DNA from: Dietzia psychralcaliphila
GTDB taxonomy: Bacteria; Actinomycetota; Actinomycetes; Mycobacteriales; Mycobacteriaceae
NCBI RefSeq assembly: GCF_003096095.1
Contig: NZ_CP015453.1
Coordinates: forward strand, 2,728,001 to 2,792,000
Length of the DNA stretch: 64,000 nt
Direction: 5' to 3'
Positions 24,828 to 34,266 of the stretch are shown piece by piece. Position 1 is the stretch's first letter. Each line of letters begins with the position of its first letter. The notes below the pieces were generated by a model, which had not been told where the DNA came from, searched no databases, and saw nothing but the letters and a program-made list of their open reading frames with translations. The translations under genes were made by a program, and so were the position numbers.

Positions 24828-25688
24828 TCAGGGCAGGACGCCGAGGAGCCGGGCGCGGGCGACGGATTCCATCCGCGACCGGGTCCCGAGCTTGGTACCG
24901 ATATTGCGCAGGTACGCCTTGATCGTCTCGGGTGAGAGCGACAGTCGCGCCCCGACCTCCGCGTTGGAGCATCCGAGCGCCACCTGTGCGAGCACGTCGA
25001 TCTCCCTGGGAGAGAGAACGGACTGGGTCCGGACCGACGAGGGGTCCCCGACCTCCCTGCCGACCCCCGCCAGTGCGGAGCCGGCCGCCAACAACCGTTC
25101 CCGTAGTGCGGGATCACCCAGTTCGGCGGCGATCGCCCTCAGCTCGCCGTGGAGTACCCGGAGCTGCTCCCGGTCGGTGGACTCGAGTCCCCCACAGTGT
25201 TCGGCCGCGGCGAGATCGGCCATGCGGAGTCGACGGTCCACCTCGTCCCGGACCTGGAACTCCGAGGCCAGCTCGGCCGCGACGGAGGAGAACGTCTTGG
25301 TCACCTGGTCTCCGAGCTGGGTGGCGACGCGGGCGGAACCGTAGAGGATCGTCCGCGCCACCCCCGAGACCATGACGGGGACCGAGATGATCGCCCTCAG
25401 GCCCTCACGCTCTACCGCCACGGCGTAGTCGCGCGTGATGTTCGAGCAGTCCTCGTAGTCGCGTACCGTCGCCGGGCGACCGGACGCCATGACGTGTCCG
25501 CCGAGCCCCCGCCCCTTGGCCACGGCGAGCCCCTGCATCGAATCCGTTCTGACGCCGATGAATCGTGTCAGCCTGGCCGTCTCGCCGTCGGCTTCCCCGG
25601 CGAAGACCGTCGGTAACCCGGTGTCGTTGCGGACCTTGCGTAGGGCACTGAGAACAGCGTCCGAGTCCTTGGGCCGGAGGGTGGACAT
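24828..25688 (-). CDS. GAF domain - LuxR-type HTH transcriptional regulator
   Basis: 286 residues. The N-terminal part (about 20-170) resembles a GAF sensor domain, with GRGLGGHVMASGRPATVRDY and AIISVPVMVSGVARTILYGS. The C-terminal LuxR/GerE helix-turn-helix (about 222-280) reads LSPREIDVLAQVALGCSNAE, then VGARLSLSPETIKAYLRNIG. There is no receiver domain. The ATG at 25688 has GGGAG upstream and lies 25 bases after mmsB, so it is probably cotranscribed with the valine genes and may sense an acyl-CoA or aromatic metabolite. Similar regulators sit beside actinobacterial degradation operons. Confidence 0.82.
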   Translation of the reverse strand: MSTLRPKDSDAVLSALRKVRNDTGLPTVFAGEADGETARLTRFIGVRTDSMQGLAVAKGRGLGGHVMASGRPATVRDYEDCSNITRDYAVAVEREGLRAIISVPVMVSGVARTILYGSARVATQLGDQVTKTFSSVAAELASEFQVRDEVDRRLRMADLAAAEHCGGLESTDREQLRVLHGELRAIAAELGDPALRERLLAAGSALAGVGREVGDPSSVRTQSVLSPREIDVLAQVALGCSNAEVGARLSLSPETIKAYLRNIGTKLGTRSRMESVARARLLGVLP

Positions 25689-25713
25689 GGTGGTCTCCCG
25701 AGAGTGGAGGATG

Positions 25714-26610
25714 TCAGCCCCGCGAGGAATCGCGGATGCTGGTGATGATGGCGCTGAAGTCCTTGCCACCGTTGTCCTGCGCGAACTCGTCGTACAGGGC
25801 CGCCGCTGCCGCGCCGAGCGGAGCGACCGTACCAGTGCTCTCCAGGGCCGCGAGCGCGAGCCCGAGGTCCTTGTTCATGAGAGCCGTGGCGAAGCCGGGC
25901 GTGAAGTCGTTGTTGGCGGGAGAGGTGGGAACCGGACCGGGGACCGGGCAGTTGGTGTGCAGCGCCCAGCTGTTGCCGGTGGCGCCGGTGACCACGTCGA
26001 ACAGGGCCTGGTGATCGAGCCCCAGCCCCTCGGCGAGCACGAACGCCTCGGCGATCGCGATCTGGTGCACGGCCAGCACCATGTTGTTGCAGACCTTGGC
26101 GGCCTGGCCGGCCCCGGCGCCGCCACAGTGGATGACCTTGCCCGCCATCGGTTCGAGCACGGGCTGCGCGGCCGCGAACGCCTCGTCCTCGCCGCCGACC
26201 ATGAACGCCAGCGTGCCGGCGGTCGCCCCCTTGACGCCGCCCGAGACGGGCGCGTCGACCTGCAGCATCCCGGCGGCCACGGCTTTGGAGTGCACCGCGC
26301 GGGCGTCGTCGACCGAGATGGTGGAGGAGTCGATGAACAACGTCCCCTCCTCCGCCTCGCCCAGGACGTCGTCGTAGGTCGACGTCACGAGCGCGCCGTT
26401 GGGCAGCATCGTGATGACCACCCCGGCACCCCGGACCGCCTCGGCGGGCGAGTCACACACGGTGATCCCCGCGGTGCGGGCCGCGTCCTGTGCCGCCGCG
26501 ACCGGGTCGAAGCCTCTGACGTTCAGTCCGGCGCCGACCAGGTTGGCGGCCATGGGTCCACCCATGTTGCCCAACCCGAGAAATGCCACGGTCTGCGATC
26601 GGTTGTCCAT
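25714..26610 (-). CDS. mmsB: 3-hydroxyisobutyrate dehydrogenase
   Basis: 298-residue beta-hydroxyacid dehydrogenase converting 3-hydroxyisobutyrate to methylmalonate semialdehyde with NAD in valine breakdown. The N-terminal Rossmann motif is VAFLGLGNMGGPMAANLVGA. The substrate loop is DAPVSGGVKGATAGTLAFMV. The catalytic lysine lies in GAGQAAKVCNNMVL (about residue 170). The ATG lies three bases after the acyl-CoA dehydrogenase stop. With mmsA and the dehydrogenase it makes a complete isobutyryl-CoA branch apart from the hydratase and thioesterase. Confidence 0.92.
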   Translation of the reverse strand: MDNRSQTVAFLGLGNMGGPMAANLVGAGLNVRGFDPVAAAQDAARTAGITVCDSPAEAVRGAGVVITMLPNGALVTSTYDDVLGEAEEGTLFIDSSTISVDDARAVHSKAVAAGMLQVDAPVSGGVKGATAGTLAFMVGGEDEAFAAAQPVLEPMAGKVIHCGGAGAGQAAKVCNNMVLAVHQIAIAEAFVLAEGLGLDHQALFDVVTGATGNSWALHTNCPVPGPVPTSPANNDFTPGFATALMNKDLGLALAALESTGTVAPLGAAAAALYDEFAQDNGGKDFSAIITSIRDSSRG

Positions 26611-26613
26611 GTC

Positions 26614-27789
26614 CTACGCTCCCAGTCCGCGCGCGGCGACGGCCCGGCCGACGACGACGCGCATGATCTCGTTCGTCCCCTCCAGGATGCGGTGCACCCG
26701 GAGATCTCGCACGATCTTCTCTATTCCGTACTCGGCCAGATACCCGTACCCGCCGAAGAGCTGCAACGCCCGGTCGGCGATGTCGTAGCAGTGGTCGGTG
26801 ACGAAGAGTTTCGCCATGGCGCACTGCTCCACGTGATCCGGCTCCTTGGCGTCCAGGGCGGCCGCGGCCCGCCACAGCATGAGCCGGCTCGCCTCCAACT
26901 CCGTGGCCATCTCGGCGAGGGTGAAGCGGATGGTCGGCTCGTCGATCAACGCACCGCCGAAGGCCTCCCGGTCCCGCACGTGGGCGACGGCCCGCGTGTA
27001 CGCGTCCTGCGCGCCGCCCAGAGAACAGGCGGCGATGTTGATGCGCCCGCCGTTGAGTCCCCGCATCGCGATGGTGAACCCCAGGCCCTCACCACCGGTG
27101 TCGGCGCCACCGATGAGGTTCGCGGCCGGGACGCGCACGCCCTCCATGATCACCTGTGCGGTGGGCTGGGCGTTCCAGCCCATCTTCTGCTCGTCCGGCC
27201 CGAAGCTCAGGCCCTCGGCATCCGCCGGGACGAGGAAGGCCGAGATCCCCTTGGGTCCGGCCTCACCGGTGCGCGCCATCACCACGTAGACGTCCGACTG
27301 TCCGCCGCCGGAGATGAACTGCTTGGTGCCGGTGAGGACGTACTCGGCGGTCTCGCCCTCGCCCTCCTTCACCGCCTTCGTCCGAAGCGCCGCCGCGTCC
27401 GAACCGGCGCCCGGCTCGGTCAGGCAGTAGCTCGCGAACAGCTCCAGGGATGCCATTCGTGGGATCCACTCGTGACGCTGCTCGTCGGTGCCGAACTCGT
27501 CGACCATCCACACGCACATGTTGTGGATGGACAGGTACGCGGCCACCGACGGGCAACCGCGGGCGAGCTGCTCGAAGATCCGGACACCGTCCAGGCGTCG
27601 CATCCCGCTGCCCCCGACGTCCTCCGAGATGTAGATGGCGCCCATCCCCATCTCGGCCGCCTCGCGGAGGACGTCCTTGGGGAAGTGGTGGGTCGCGTCC
27701 CACTCCTGTGCCTTGGGCGCGATCCGCTTGACCGAGAAGTCGTAGGCGGTGTCGACGATGACCTTGTCGTCGTCATCAAGGGTGAACAT
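26614..27789 (-). CDS. Acyl-CoA dehydrogenase, probable isobutyryl-CoA dehydrogenase
   Basis: 391-residue acyl-CoA dehydrogenase starting MFTLDDDDKVIVDTAYDF. Motifs include GAIYISEDVGGSGMRRLDGV, SYCLTEPGAGSDAAALRTKA and the C-terminal LFGGYGYLAEYGIEKIVRDL with RILEGTNEIMRVVVGR. The glutamate in EGTNEI is where the base of short-chain family members often sits. Its place between mmsA and mmsB strongly suggests isobutyryl-CoA oxidation to methacrylyl-CoA. The leader holds four 17-bp repeats. The start ATG at 27789 has AGAGGAA upstream. Confidence 0.9.
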   Translation of the reverse strand: MFTLDDDDKVIVDTAYDFSVKRIAPKAQEWDATHHFPKDVLREAAEMGMGAIYISEDVGGSGMRRLDGVRIFEQLARGCPSVAAYLSIHNMCVWMVDEFGTDEQRHEWIPRMASLELFASYCLTEPGAGSDAAALRTKAVKEGEGETAEYVLTGTKQFISGGGQSDVYVVMARTGEAGPKGISAFLVPADAEGLSFGPDEQKMGWNAQPTAQVIMEGVRVPAANLIGGADTGGEGLGFTIAMRGLNGGRINIAACSLGGAQDAYTRAVAHVRDREAFGGALIDEPTIRFTLAEMATELEASRLMLWRAAAALDAKEPDHVEQCAMAKLFVTDHCYDIADRALQLFGGYGYLAEYGIEKIVRDLRVHRILEGTNEIMRVVVGRAVAARGLGA

Positions 27790-27810
27790 CGGGGTTCCTC
27801 TCCCACGGTT

Positions 27811-27878
27811 CGGCGGTTCCTACAGTGCGGCGGTTCCCACAGTGCGGCGATTCCCACACTGCGGCGGTTCCTTCAGTG
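27811..27878. repeat. 17-bp tandem repeat, four copies
   Basis: Four head-to-tail units occupy 27811-27827, 27828-27844, 27845-27861 and 27862-27878, each close to cggcggttccyacagtg, plus a partial unit after. They fill nearly all of the 117-base gap between mmsA and the acyl-CoA dehydrogenase. Read on the minus strand each unit carries a purine-rich (A/G)GGAA. The start RBS itself lies just outside. Confidence 0.9.
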
Positions 27879-27906
27879 CGGCGGTGACGTTCCCGCGGTG
27901 CGGAGA

Positions 27907-29433
<1,527 letters not shown>

Positions 29434-29488
29434 GGACATCCCTTCGTCGTGAGGCCGCGGTCTCGAATGTCCGCGTGCCACTTCTCCC

Positions 29489-29510
29489 GTGATGGCCATC
29501 ACTCTATACT
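29489..29510. promoter_or_regulatory. Palindrome between overlapping divergent promoters of mmsA and the acyl-CoA synthetase
   Basis: gtgatggccatcac (29489-29502) is a perfect 14-bp palindrome. Next to it TATACT on the plus strand (29505-29510) and TATAGA on the minus strand (29508-29503) are good -10 hexamers facing away from each other. For the plus promoter the palindrome occupies the spacer between TTCTCC (29482-29487, weak -35) and the -10. For the minus promoter it covers the start site. One repressor could thus silence both directions. Confidence 0.5.
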
Positions 29511-29599
29511 TGCATCTCCTAGTAATCCAGGCCCCGGCCCCCTCGCCACCGCCGACCCTCCCCATTCGGGTGTACCGCCACCCGACCGGCCACCCATAC

Positions 29600-29615
29600 T
29601 GTGAGCTGACTCACT
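29600..29615. promoter_or_regulatory. CRP/GlxR-like site upstream of the acyl-CoA synthetase
   Basis: TGTGAGCTGACTCACT fits the CRP/GlxR consensus TGTGA-N6-TCACA at nine of ten conserved positions. It lies about 43 bases before the synthetase ATG. CRP-type regulators (GlxR, Rv3676) bind such sites in Mycobacteriales. A site downstream of the candidate -10 would be repressive; a site for an unseen downstream promoter is also possible. Confidence 0.45.
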
Positions 29616-29657
29616 TGCAGTGCCCGTTTTCACCCATGCCCGCTCACAGGAGACTCC

Positions 29658-31406
29658 ATGGCCCCGCTCGCCACCGACGCCACCACCCGTTTCCGCACCG
29701 CCCGCGACTTCCTGCAGGCCAACGCGGAGAACTACGACGCTGCCCGGGCCGGCTTCTCGTGGCCCGAACTCGACGAGTGGAACTGGGCTCTCAACTGGTT
29801 CGACGTCGAGGCCGAGGGGAACACCGATCCCGCGCTGTGGATCGTCGAGGAGCACGACGGTGGCGGCGCCCCGACCGAGGCGAAGTACTCCTTCGACGAG
29901 ATGCGGATCCGCTCGGACCGCACCGCCAACTGGCTGCGCGAGTCCGGGGTCGGGCCCGGCGACCGGATACTGCTCATGCTGGCCAACCAGGTGGAGCTCT
30001 GGGACGTCATGCTCGCGGTGATCAAGCTCGGCGCCGTGGTCATCCCCGCCACCACCCTGCTCGCCGAGGGTGACCTGCGCGACCGGATCGCGCGGGGCGG
30101 GATCAAGCACGTGATCGCCCGCGCCGAGCTCGCCGAGCGCTTCGACGACATCTCCGGCGACTACCAGCGATTCTCGGTCGGCCGAACCGACGCCGGCGAC
30201 GCCACCGGGAACGCTCCCGAGGGCTGGACCGACCTCGCCGCGGCGATGGACGCCTCCCCGGACTTCGAGCCCAGCCACACCACCCGCGCCGACGACACGC
30301 TGCTGCTGTACTTCACCTCCGGGACCACCAGCAAGCCCAAGCTCGTCGAGCACACCCACGCCTCCTACCCGGCCGGCCACCTGTCGACCATGTACTGGAT
30401 CGGCCTCCAGCCGGGCGACGTCCACCTCAACGTGTCCTCGCCCGGCTGGGCGAAGCACGCGTGGTCCAACGTGTTCACCCCGTGGATCGCCGGGTCGTGC
30501 GTGTTCATCTACAACTACTCCCGCTTCGACGCCACGGCGATGATGCGCGAGATGGACCGCTGTGGGGTCTCCAGCCTGTGCTGCCCGCCCACCGTGTGGC
30601 GCATGCTCATCCAGGCCGACCTGACCCAGCTCATGACCCCGCCGCGCCTGGCCGTGGGCGCCGGTGAGCCCTTGAACCCAGAGGTGATCGGCCGCGTCCG
30701 CGACGCGTGGGGCGTGACCATCCGCGACGGCTTCGGCCAGACCGAGACCACCGTGCAGATCGCCAACACCCCGGGCCAGCCCATCAAGGACGGGTCCATG
30801 GGCCGCCCGTGCCCCGGCTTCGACGTGGCGCTGGTGGACCCGGCCACGGGACAGGAGGTCACGGGCACCGGTGCGGAGGGCGAGATCTGCCTGCGCCTGG
30901 ACCCCCGCCCGCTCGGACTGATGGTCGGCTATCACGGCGACCCGGACCGGACCGACGCCGCCTACGCGGACGGCTTCTATCACACCGGCGACGTGGGCTC
31001 GCGGGACTCCGAGGGCTACATCACCTACGTCGGCCGGACGGACGATGTGTTCAAGTCCTCCGACTACCGGATCTCGCCGTTCGAGCTGGAGTCCGTCCTG
31101 TTGGAGCACCCGGCGGTGGCGGAGGCCGCGGTCGTGCCGTCCCCGGATCCGGTGCGGCTGAGCGTGCCCAAGGCCTTCGTCGTCCTGGCCGGCGGCTGGG
31201 AGCCGACCGAGGACACCGCGCGCCAGATCTTCGACTACTCCCGCACCCACCTGGCCGGCTACAAGCGGGTCCGCCGTCTCCAGTTCACCGACCTGCCCAA
31301 GACCATCTCCGGCAAGATCCGCCGAGTCGAGTTGCGCAAGGGCGAGAGCGAGAACGGCCCGTCCGTGGACTTCCCCGGAGAGTTCCGGGAGGAGTCACTG
31401 CGGTGA
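29658..31406 (+). CDS. Medium/branched-chain acyl-CoA synthetase (AMP-forming)
   Basis: 582-residue ANL-superfamily ligase. The P-loop is YFTSGTTSKPKLVEHTH (about residues 216-232). The motif DGFGQTETTVQIAN follows, then YHTGDVGSRDSEGYITYVGR, and the C-terminal catalytic lysine is in LPKTISGKIRRVELR. The EWNWALNWFD region near the N-terminus and total length fit the medium-chain acyl-CoA synthetase group (MACS/MbcS-like), which also activates isobutyrate and 2-methylbutyrate. The ATG at 29658 has AGGAG upstream. Divergence from mmsA supports a role in feeding branched short acids into that pathway, an inference. Confidence 0.88.
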   Translation: MAPLATDATTRFRTARDFLQANAENYDAARAGFSWPELDEWNWALNWFDVEAEGNTDPALWIVEEHDGGGAPTEAKYSFDEMRIRSDRTANWLRESGVGPGDRILLMLANQVELWDVMLAVIKLGAVVIPATTLLAEGDLRDRIARGGIKHVIARAELAERFDDISGDYQRFSVGRTDAGDATGNAPEGWTDLAAAMDASPDFEPSHTTRADDTLLLYFTSGTTSKPKLVEHTHASYPAGHLSTMYWIGLQPGDVHLNVSSPGWAKHAWSNVFTPWIAGSCVFIYNYSRFDATAMMREMDRCGVSSLCCPPTVWRMLIQADLTQLMTPPRLAVGAGEPLNPEVIGRVRDAWGVTIRDGFGQTETTVQIANTPGQPIKDGSMGRPCPGFDVALVDPATGQEVTGTGAEGEICLRLDPRPLGLMVGYHGDPDRTDAAYADGFYHTGDVGSRDSEGYITYVGRTDDVFKSSDYRISPFELESVLLEHPAVAEAAVVPSPDPVRLSVPKAFVVLAGGWEPTEDTARQIFDYSRTHLAGYKRVRRLQFTDLPKTISGKIRRVELRKGESENGPSVDFPGEFREESLR

Positions 31407-31441
31407 CGGCCGGTTCCCGGCCCCGCTCGGGCCCGGCTGCT

Positions 31442-31466
31442 CCACCGCCCCACTCGGGCGCGGTGG
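31442..31466. terminator. Candidate terminator between convergent synthetase and SDR genes
   Basis: ccaccgc and gcggtgg arms with an 11-base partly pairing loop lie 36 bases after the synthetase stop in a 177-base convergent gap. Moderately stable; no U-tract. Confidence 0.4.
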
Positions 31467-31583
31467 GCGCGCGGGTGAACGTGTGACCGGAACGGGACGA
31501 AGGAACGACGACGACGACGAGCTGGCCGCCGCGTCGGACATGCAGTCCGCTCCCGACGCGTATCGGGCAGCTCGCGGTCCTGC

Positions 31584-32507
31584 TCAGGGTCGGACGATGC
31601 CGTCGATCTCCTCGGGGGTCCACGGCGGGCTGTCGTGGAAGTCGCGGTAGGCCAGGATCTCTGCCTCCGGCGTGGGGAATCGCCCGATGAACCCTCCCGA
31701 GCCGGCGAACACCCCGCCGGTGACCCCGGCGGACAGGTCGGAGACCAGGTAGGTGTAGAGCGGCGCGACGTACTCCGGCCCGGCCGGGTCCAGGGCACCG
31801 GCCACGCTGAGCTCGTCGAGCATGCCCCTGCGGCCCAACTCGCGGATCTGCTCCTCGTAGTCCTCGCCGCTCGACAACCTGGTCCGCGCGCCCGGGCACA
31901 CCACGTTCGCCCGCACCCCGTGCTCGGCGAGCTCGGCCGCGATCGCCATGGTCAGGGATGTGACAGCGCCCTTGCCGGCCGGGTAGCCCGTACCCCCGTA
32001 GTCGCCCTTCCAGGCGAACGACGACGTGGTGACGATCGCGCCCGAGCCGGCCGCCACGAAGTGCGGCGCGAACACTCGGCACGCCGTGAACACCGTACCG
32101 AGGTGGGCGTCCATGAGCGCAGCGAAGTCCGCGTGGGACACGGTGAGGATCGAGGACCCCGCCGGTTCCGGCACGCCCGCGCACGTGATGAGACCGGACA
32201 CCACCGACCCACCCCCGGCGGCCTTCGCGAGCAGCGACTCCGCCACCGCGGTGTCGTGTGCCGACCCGGCGACCCCGGTGATCCGCCCGTCGGACCGCGC
32301 GGCGAGCTCGGCGACCCGGTGCTCCAGCGCCGCCTCGTCGCGCCCGTTGAGCACCACGTCGGCGCCGCGGGCGGCCAGGTCGTCCGCGACAGCCGCGCCG
32401 ATGCCGCGGGAGGACCCGGTGACCGCGAAGGCCCTCCCGTCGAGCCGCAGACCGGTCACGTCGCCCGGCCGCCGCCCGGTCCCACCGTCCGGCCGCGGCC
32501 CGGTCAC
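31584..32507 (-). CDS. Short-chain dehydrogenase/reductase
   Basis: 307-residue SDR. The cofactor motif FAVTGSSRGIGAAVADDLAA lies at about residues 28-47 and the catalytic YPAGK is near residue 180, with SSF upstream of it for the serine. The GTG at 32507 overlaps the stop of the FadD-type ligase (GTGA). It is the last gene of the cyp51 run and likely oxidises or reduces a hydroxyacyl or sterol-type intermediate. The substrate cannot be deduced. The Pro/Gly-rich first 20 residues may be dispensable if the true start is further in. Confidence 0.83.
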   Translation of the reverse strand: MTGPRPDGGTGRRPGDVTGLRLDGRAFAVTGSSRGIGAAVADDLAARGADVVLNGRDEAALEHRVAELAARSDGRITGVAGSAHDTAVAESLLAKAAGGGSVVSGLITCAGVPEPAGSSILTVSHADFAALMDAHLGTVFTACRVFAPHFVAAGSGAIVTTSSFAWKGDYGGTGYPAGKGAVTSLTMAIAAELAEHGVRANVVCPGARTRLSSGEDYEEQIRELGRRGMLDELSVAGALDPAGPEYVAPLYTYLVSDLSAGVTGGVFAGSGGFIGRFPTPEAEILAYRDFHDSPPWTPEEIDGIVRP

Positions 32508-34213
32508 GCCGTCCCGGCGGCGTCCGTGCGCCGGTCGTGGTCGGGGGCGCGCTCCGCCACCAGGCGGCGCGCCCAGCCGTAGTCGGTCTTGCTGCTGGGG
32601 TGGCGTTCGACGCGGTCGACCACCCAGTACGCCACGGGGATCTTGAACCCGGCCAGGTGCTCACGGAGAGCGAGACCGACGGCGTCGAGGTCCCCCGGGT
32701 GCCCGGCAGCATCCGAGGTGCTGTCCGGAGAGGCCGGGGAGCCGTCCGGAGAGGGGGCGGACCACTGGACCACTGCGCCGACACGGTGACCGAAGCGCTC
32801 GTCCGGCACCCCGAAGACCACGGCATCCTCGATCCCGGCCACCGCCTTGAGCGCGGCCTCGACCTCCTCGGCGAAGATCTTCTCGCCGCCGGAGTTGATC
32901 ACCTGACTGGCCCGGCCGAGCATGATGATCGTGTCGGGGCCGTCGTACCGCCCGCGGTCGCCGGTGAACACCCGTCGGCTGCCGGCCACCTCCCGGAAGG
33001 TCTCGGCGGACTTGGCCTCGTCCTTGTAGTAGCCACTGGGCTGGTACCCGGATTTGACGATCCACCCGATCTCGGCGGAGTCGTCGGGCAGGGGTTCGTC
33101 GAGGTCGTCCACGAGTTGGAGGGTCGTACCGCGCGGGATCCGCGGGCCGTGGTCGGAGAAGAGCGACCCGTCGTCGAGGTTGGCCTTGGTGACCACACCC
33201 AGACCGCCGAAGCCGCTCTCGGAGGAGCCGAAGGCGTCCATGATCATCAGGTCGGGGCGCAGTCCGAGCAGGTCCGCCTTGACCGAGGGGGAGAACAGGG
33301 CCGCTCCCGAGCTGACCATGAACATGCTCGAGGTATCGGGCTCGGTCCGTCGCATCTGGTCCACGAGCGGCCGGACCATCGCGTCGCCGGCCACCACGGC
33401 GACCTGGATCTTCTCGCTCTCGATCTCCTCCAGGACGTCTGCCGCCCGGAAATGTGGGAGATAGTGCATGGTGCCGCCGGCGAACAGGCCGGTGAAGCTG
33501 GGCATGATGCCCGAGGTGTGGATGAGCGGGAGCAGGATGAGGTACCGCAGGGGGTCGCCGCCGAGACCCGCCTTGGACTGGTGGTACTCGTCGGGCACCG
33601 GTTCGCCCGTGTGGTAGTCCGCGCCGCCGCCGAGGCTGCGCCACAGGTCCTCCTGGCGCCACATCACACCCTTGGGCTTGCCGGTGGTGCCGCCGGTGAA
33701 CACCAGGTAGAGATCGTCGCCGCTCCGCTCCAGCCCGGGACGCCCGGCCGAGGCGGCGTCGAGGGTCTCGCGGGCGGGTAGTGCGCCGTCCGGGAGGGTG
33801 TCGACGCCCGAGCCGTCCTCCACCACGATGGTGTGGCGGATCGCGTCGAGCCCGCTGACCGCCTCGGTCACCGCGGCGCCGAACTCACGGTGGAACACCA
33901 GCACGCTGGTATCGGAGTAGTCGTAGAGGTAGCGCAGTTCCGGGCCCGAGTAGCGGTAGTTGATGCTGATCGTCACCGCCCGCAGCTTGAGGACACCGAG
34001 GATGAGAGCCAGACAGTCCACCCCGTTGCGCAGGTGCACACCGACGTGGTCGCCGGCCCCCACCCCCAGCGAGGAGAGCGCCGAGGCCCACCGGTTGGCC
34101 TCGGCCTCGAGGTCGGCGTAGGTGAGACGGCGTTCGTCCTCCACCACCGCCAGTCGGTCGGCGCCGTAGGCGTCCACGGCGTGTTCGAAGAGGTCTGCCA
34201 GGTTGTGTGCCAT
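32504..34213 (-). CDS. Fatty-acid/steroid-acid CoA ligase (FadD-type)
   Basis: 569-residue AMP-forming ligase. The P-loop is YLVFTGGTTGKPKGVMWRQE (about residues 168-187). GEKIFAEEVEAALKAVAGIE and the C-terminal lysine region HPSSKTDYGWARRL are present. The N-terminal NLADLFEHAVDAYGADRLAV, the ELRYLYDYSD segment and the MWR after the P-loop resemble FadD19/FadD17-type ligases that activate sterol side-chain acids in Mycobacteriales. A linker near residue 510 is rich in P, S and D. The ATG at 34213 is used. Neighbouring cyp51 supports a sterol-like substrate, but fatty acids remain possible. Confidence 0.87.
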   Translation of the reverse strand: MAHNLADLFEHAVDAYGADRLAVVEDERRLTYADLEAEANRWASALSSLGVGAGDHVGVHLRNGVDCLALILGVLKLRAVTISINYRYSGPELRYLYDYSDTSVLVFHREFGAAVTEAVSGLDAIRHTIVVEDGSGVDTLPDGALPARETLDAASAGRPGLERSGDDLYLVFTGGTTGKPKGVMWRQEDLWRSLGGGADYHTGEPVPDEYHQSKAGLGGDPLRYLILLPLIHTSGIMPSFTGLFAGGTMHYLPHFRAADVLEEIESEKIQVAVVAGDAMVRPLVDQMRRTEPDTSSMFMVSSGAALFSPSVKADLLGLRPDLMIMDAFGSSESGFGGLGVVTKANLDDGSLFSDHGPRIPRGTTLQLVDDLDEPLPDDSAEIGWIVKSGYQPSGYYKDEAKSAETFREVAGSRRVFTGDRGRYDGPDTIIMLGRASQVINSGGEKIFAEEVEAALKAVAGIEDAVVFGVPDERFGHRVGAVVQWSAPSPDGSPASPDSTSDAAGHPGDLDAVGLALREHLAGFKIPVAYWVVDRVERHPSSKTDYGWARRLVAERAPDHDRRTDAAGTA

Positions 34214-34266
34214 GTGGTGTCCTCCGTGACGGGGGTCGGGTGTGTTCTCTCGGGGAGAGGCCGGTC

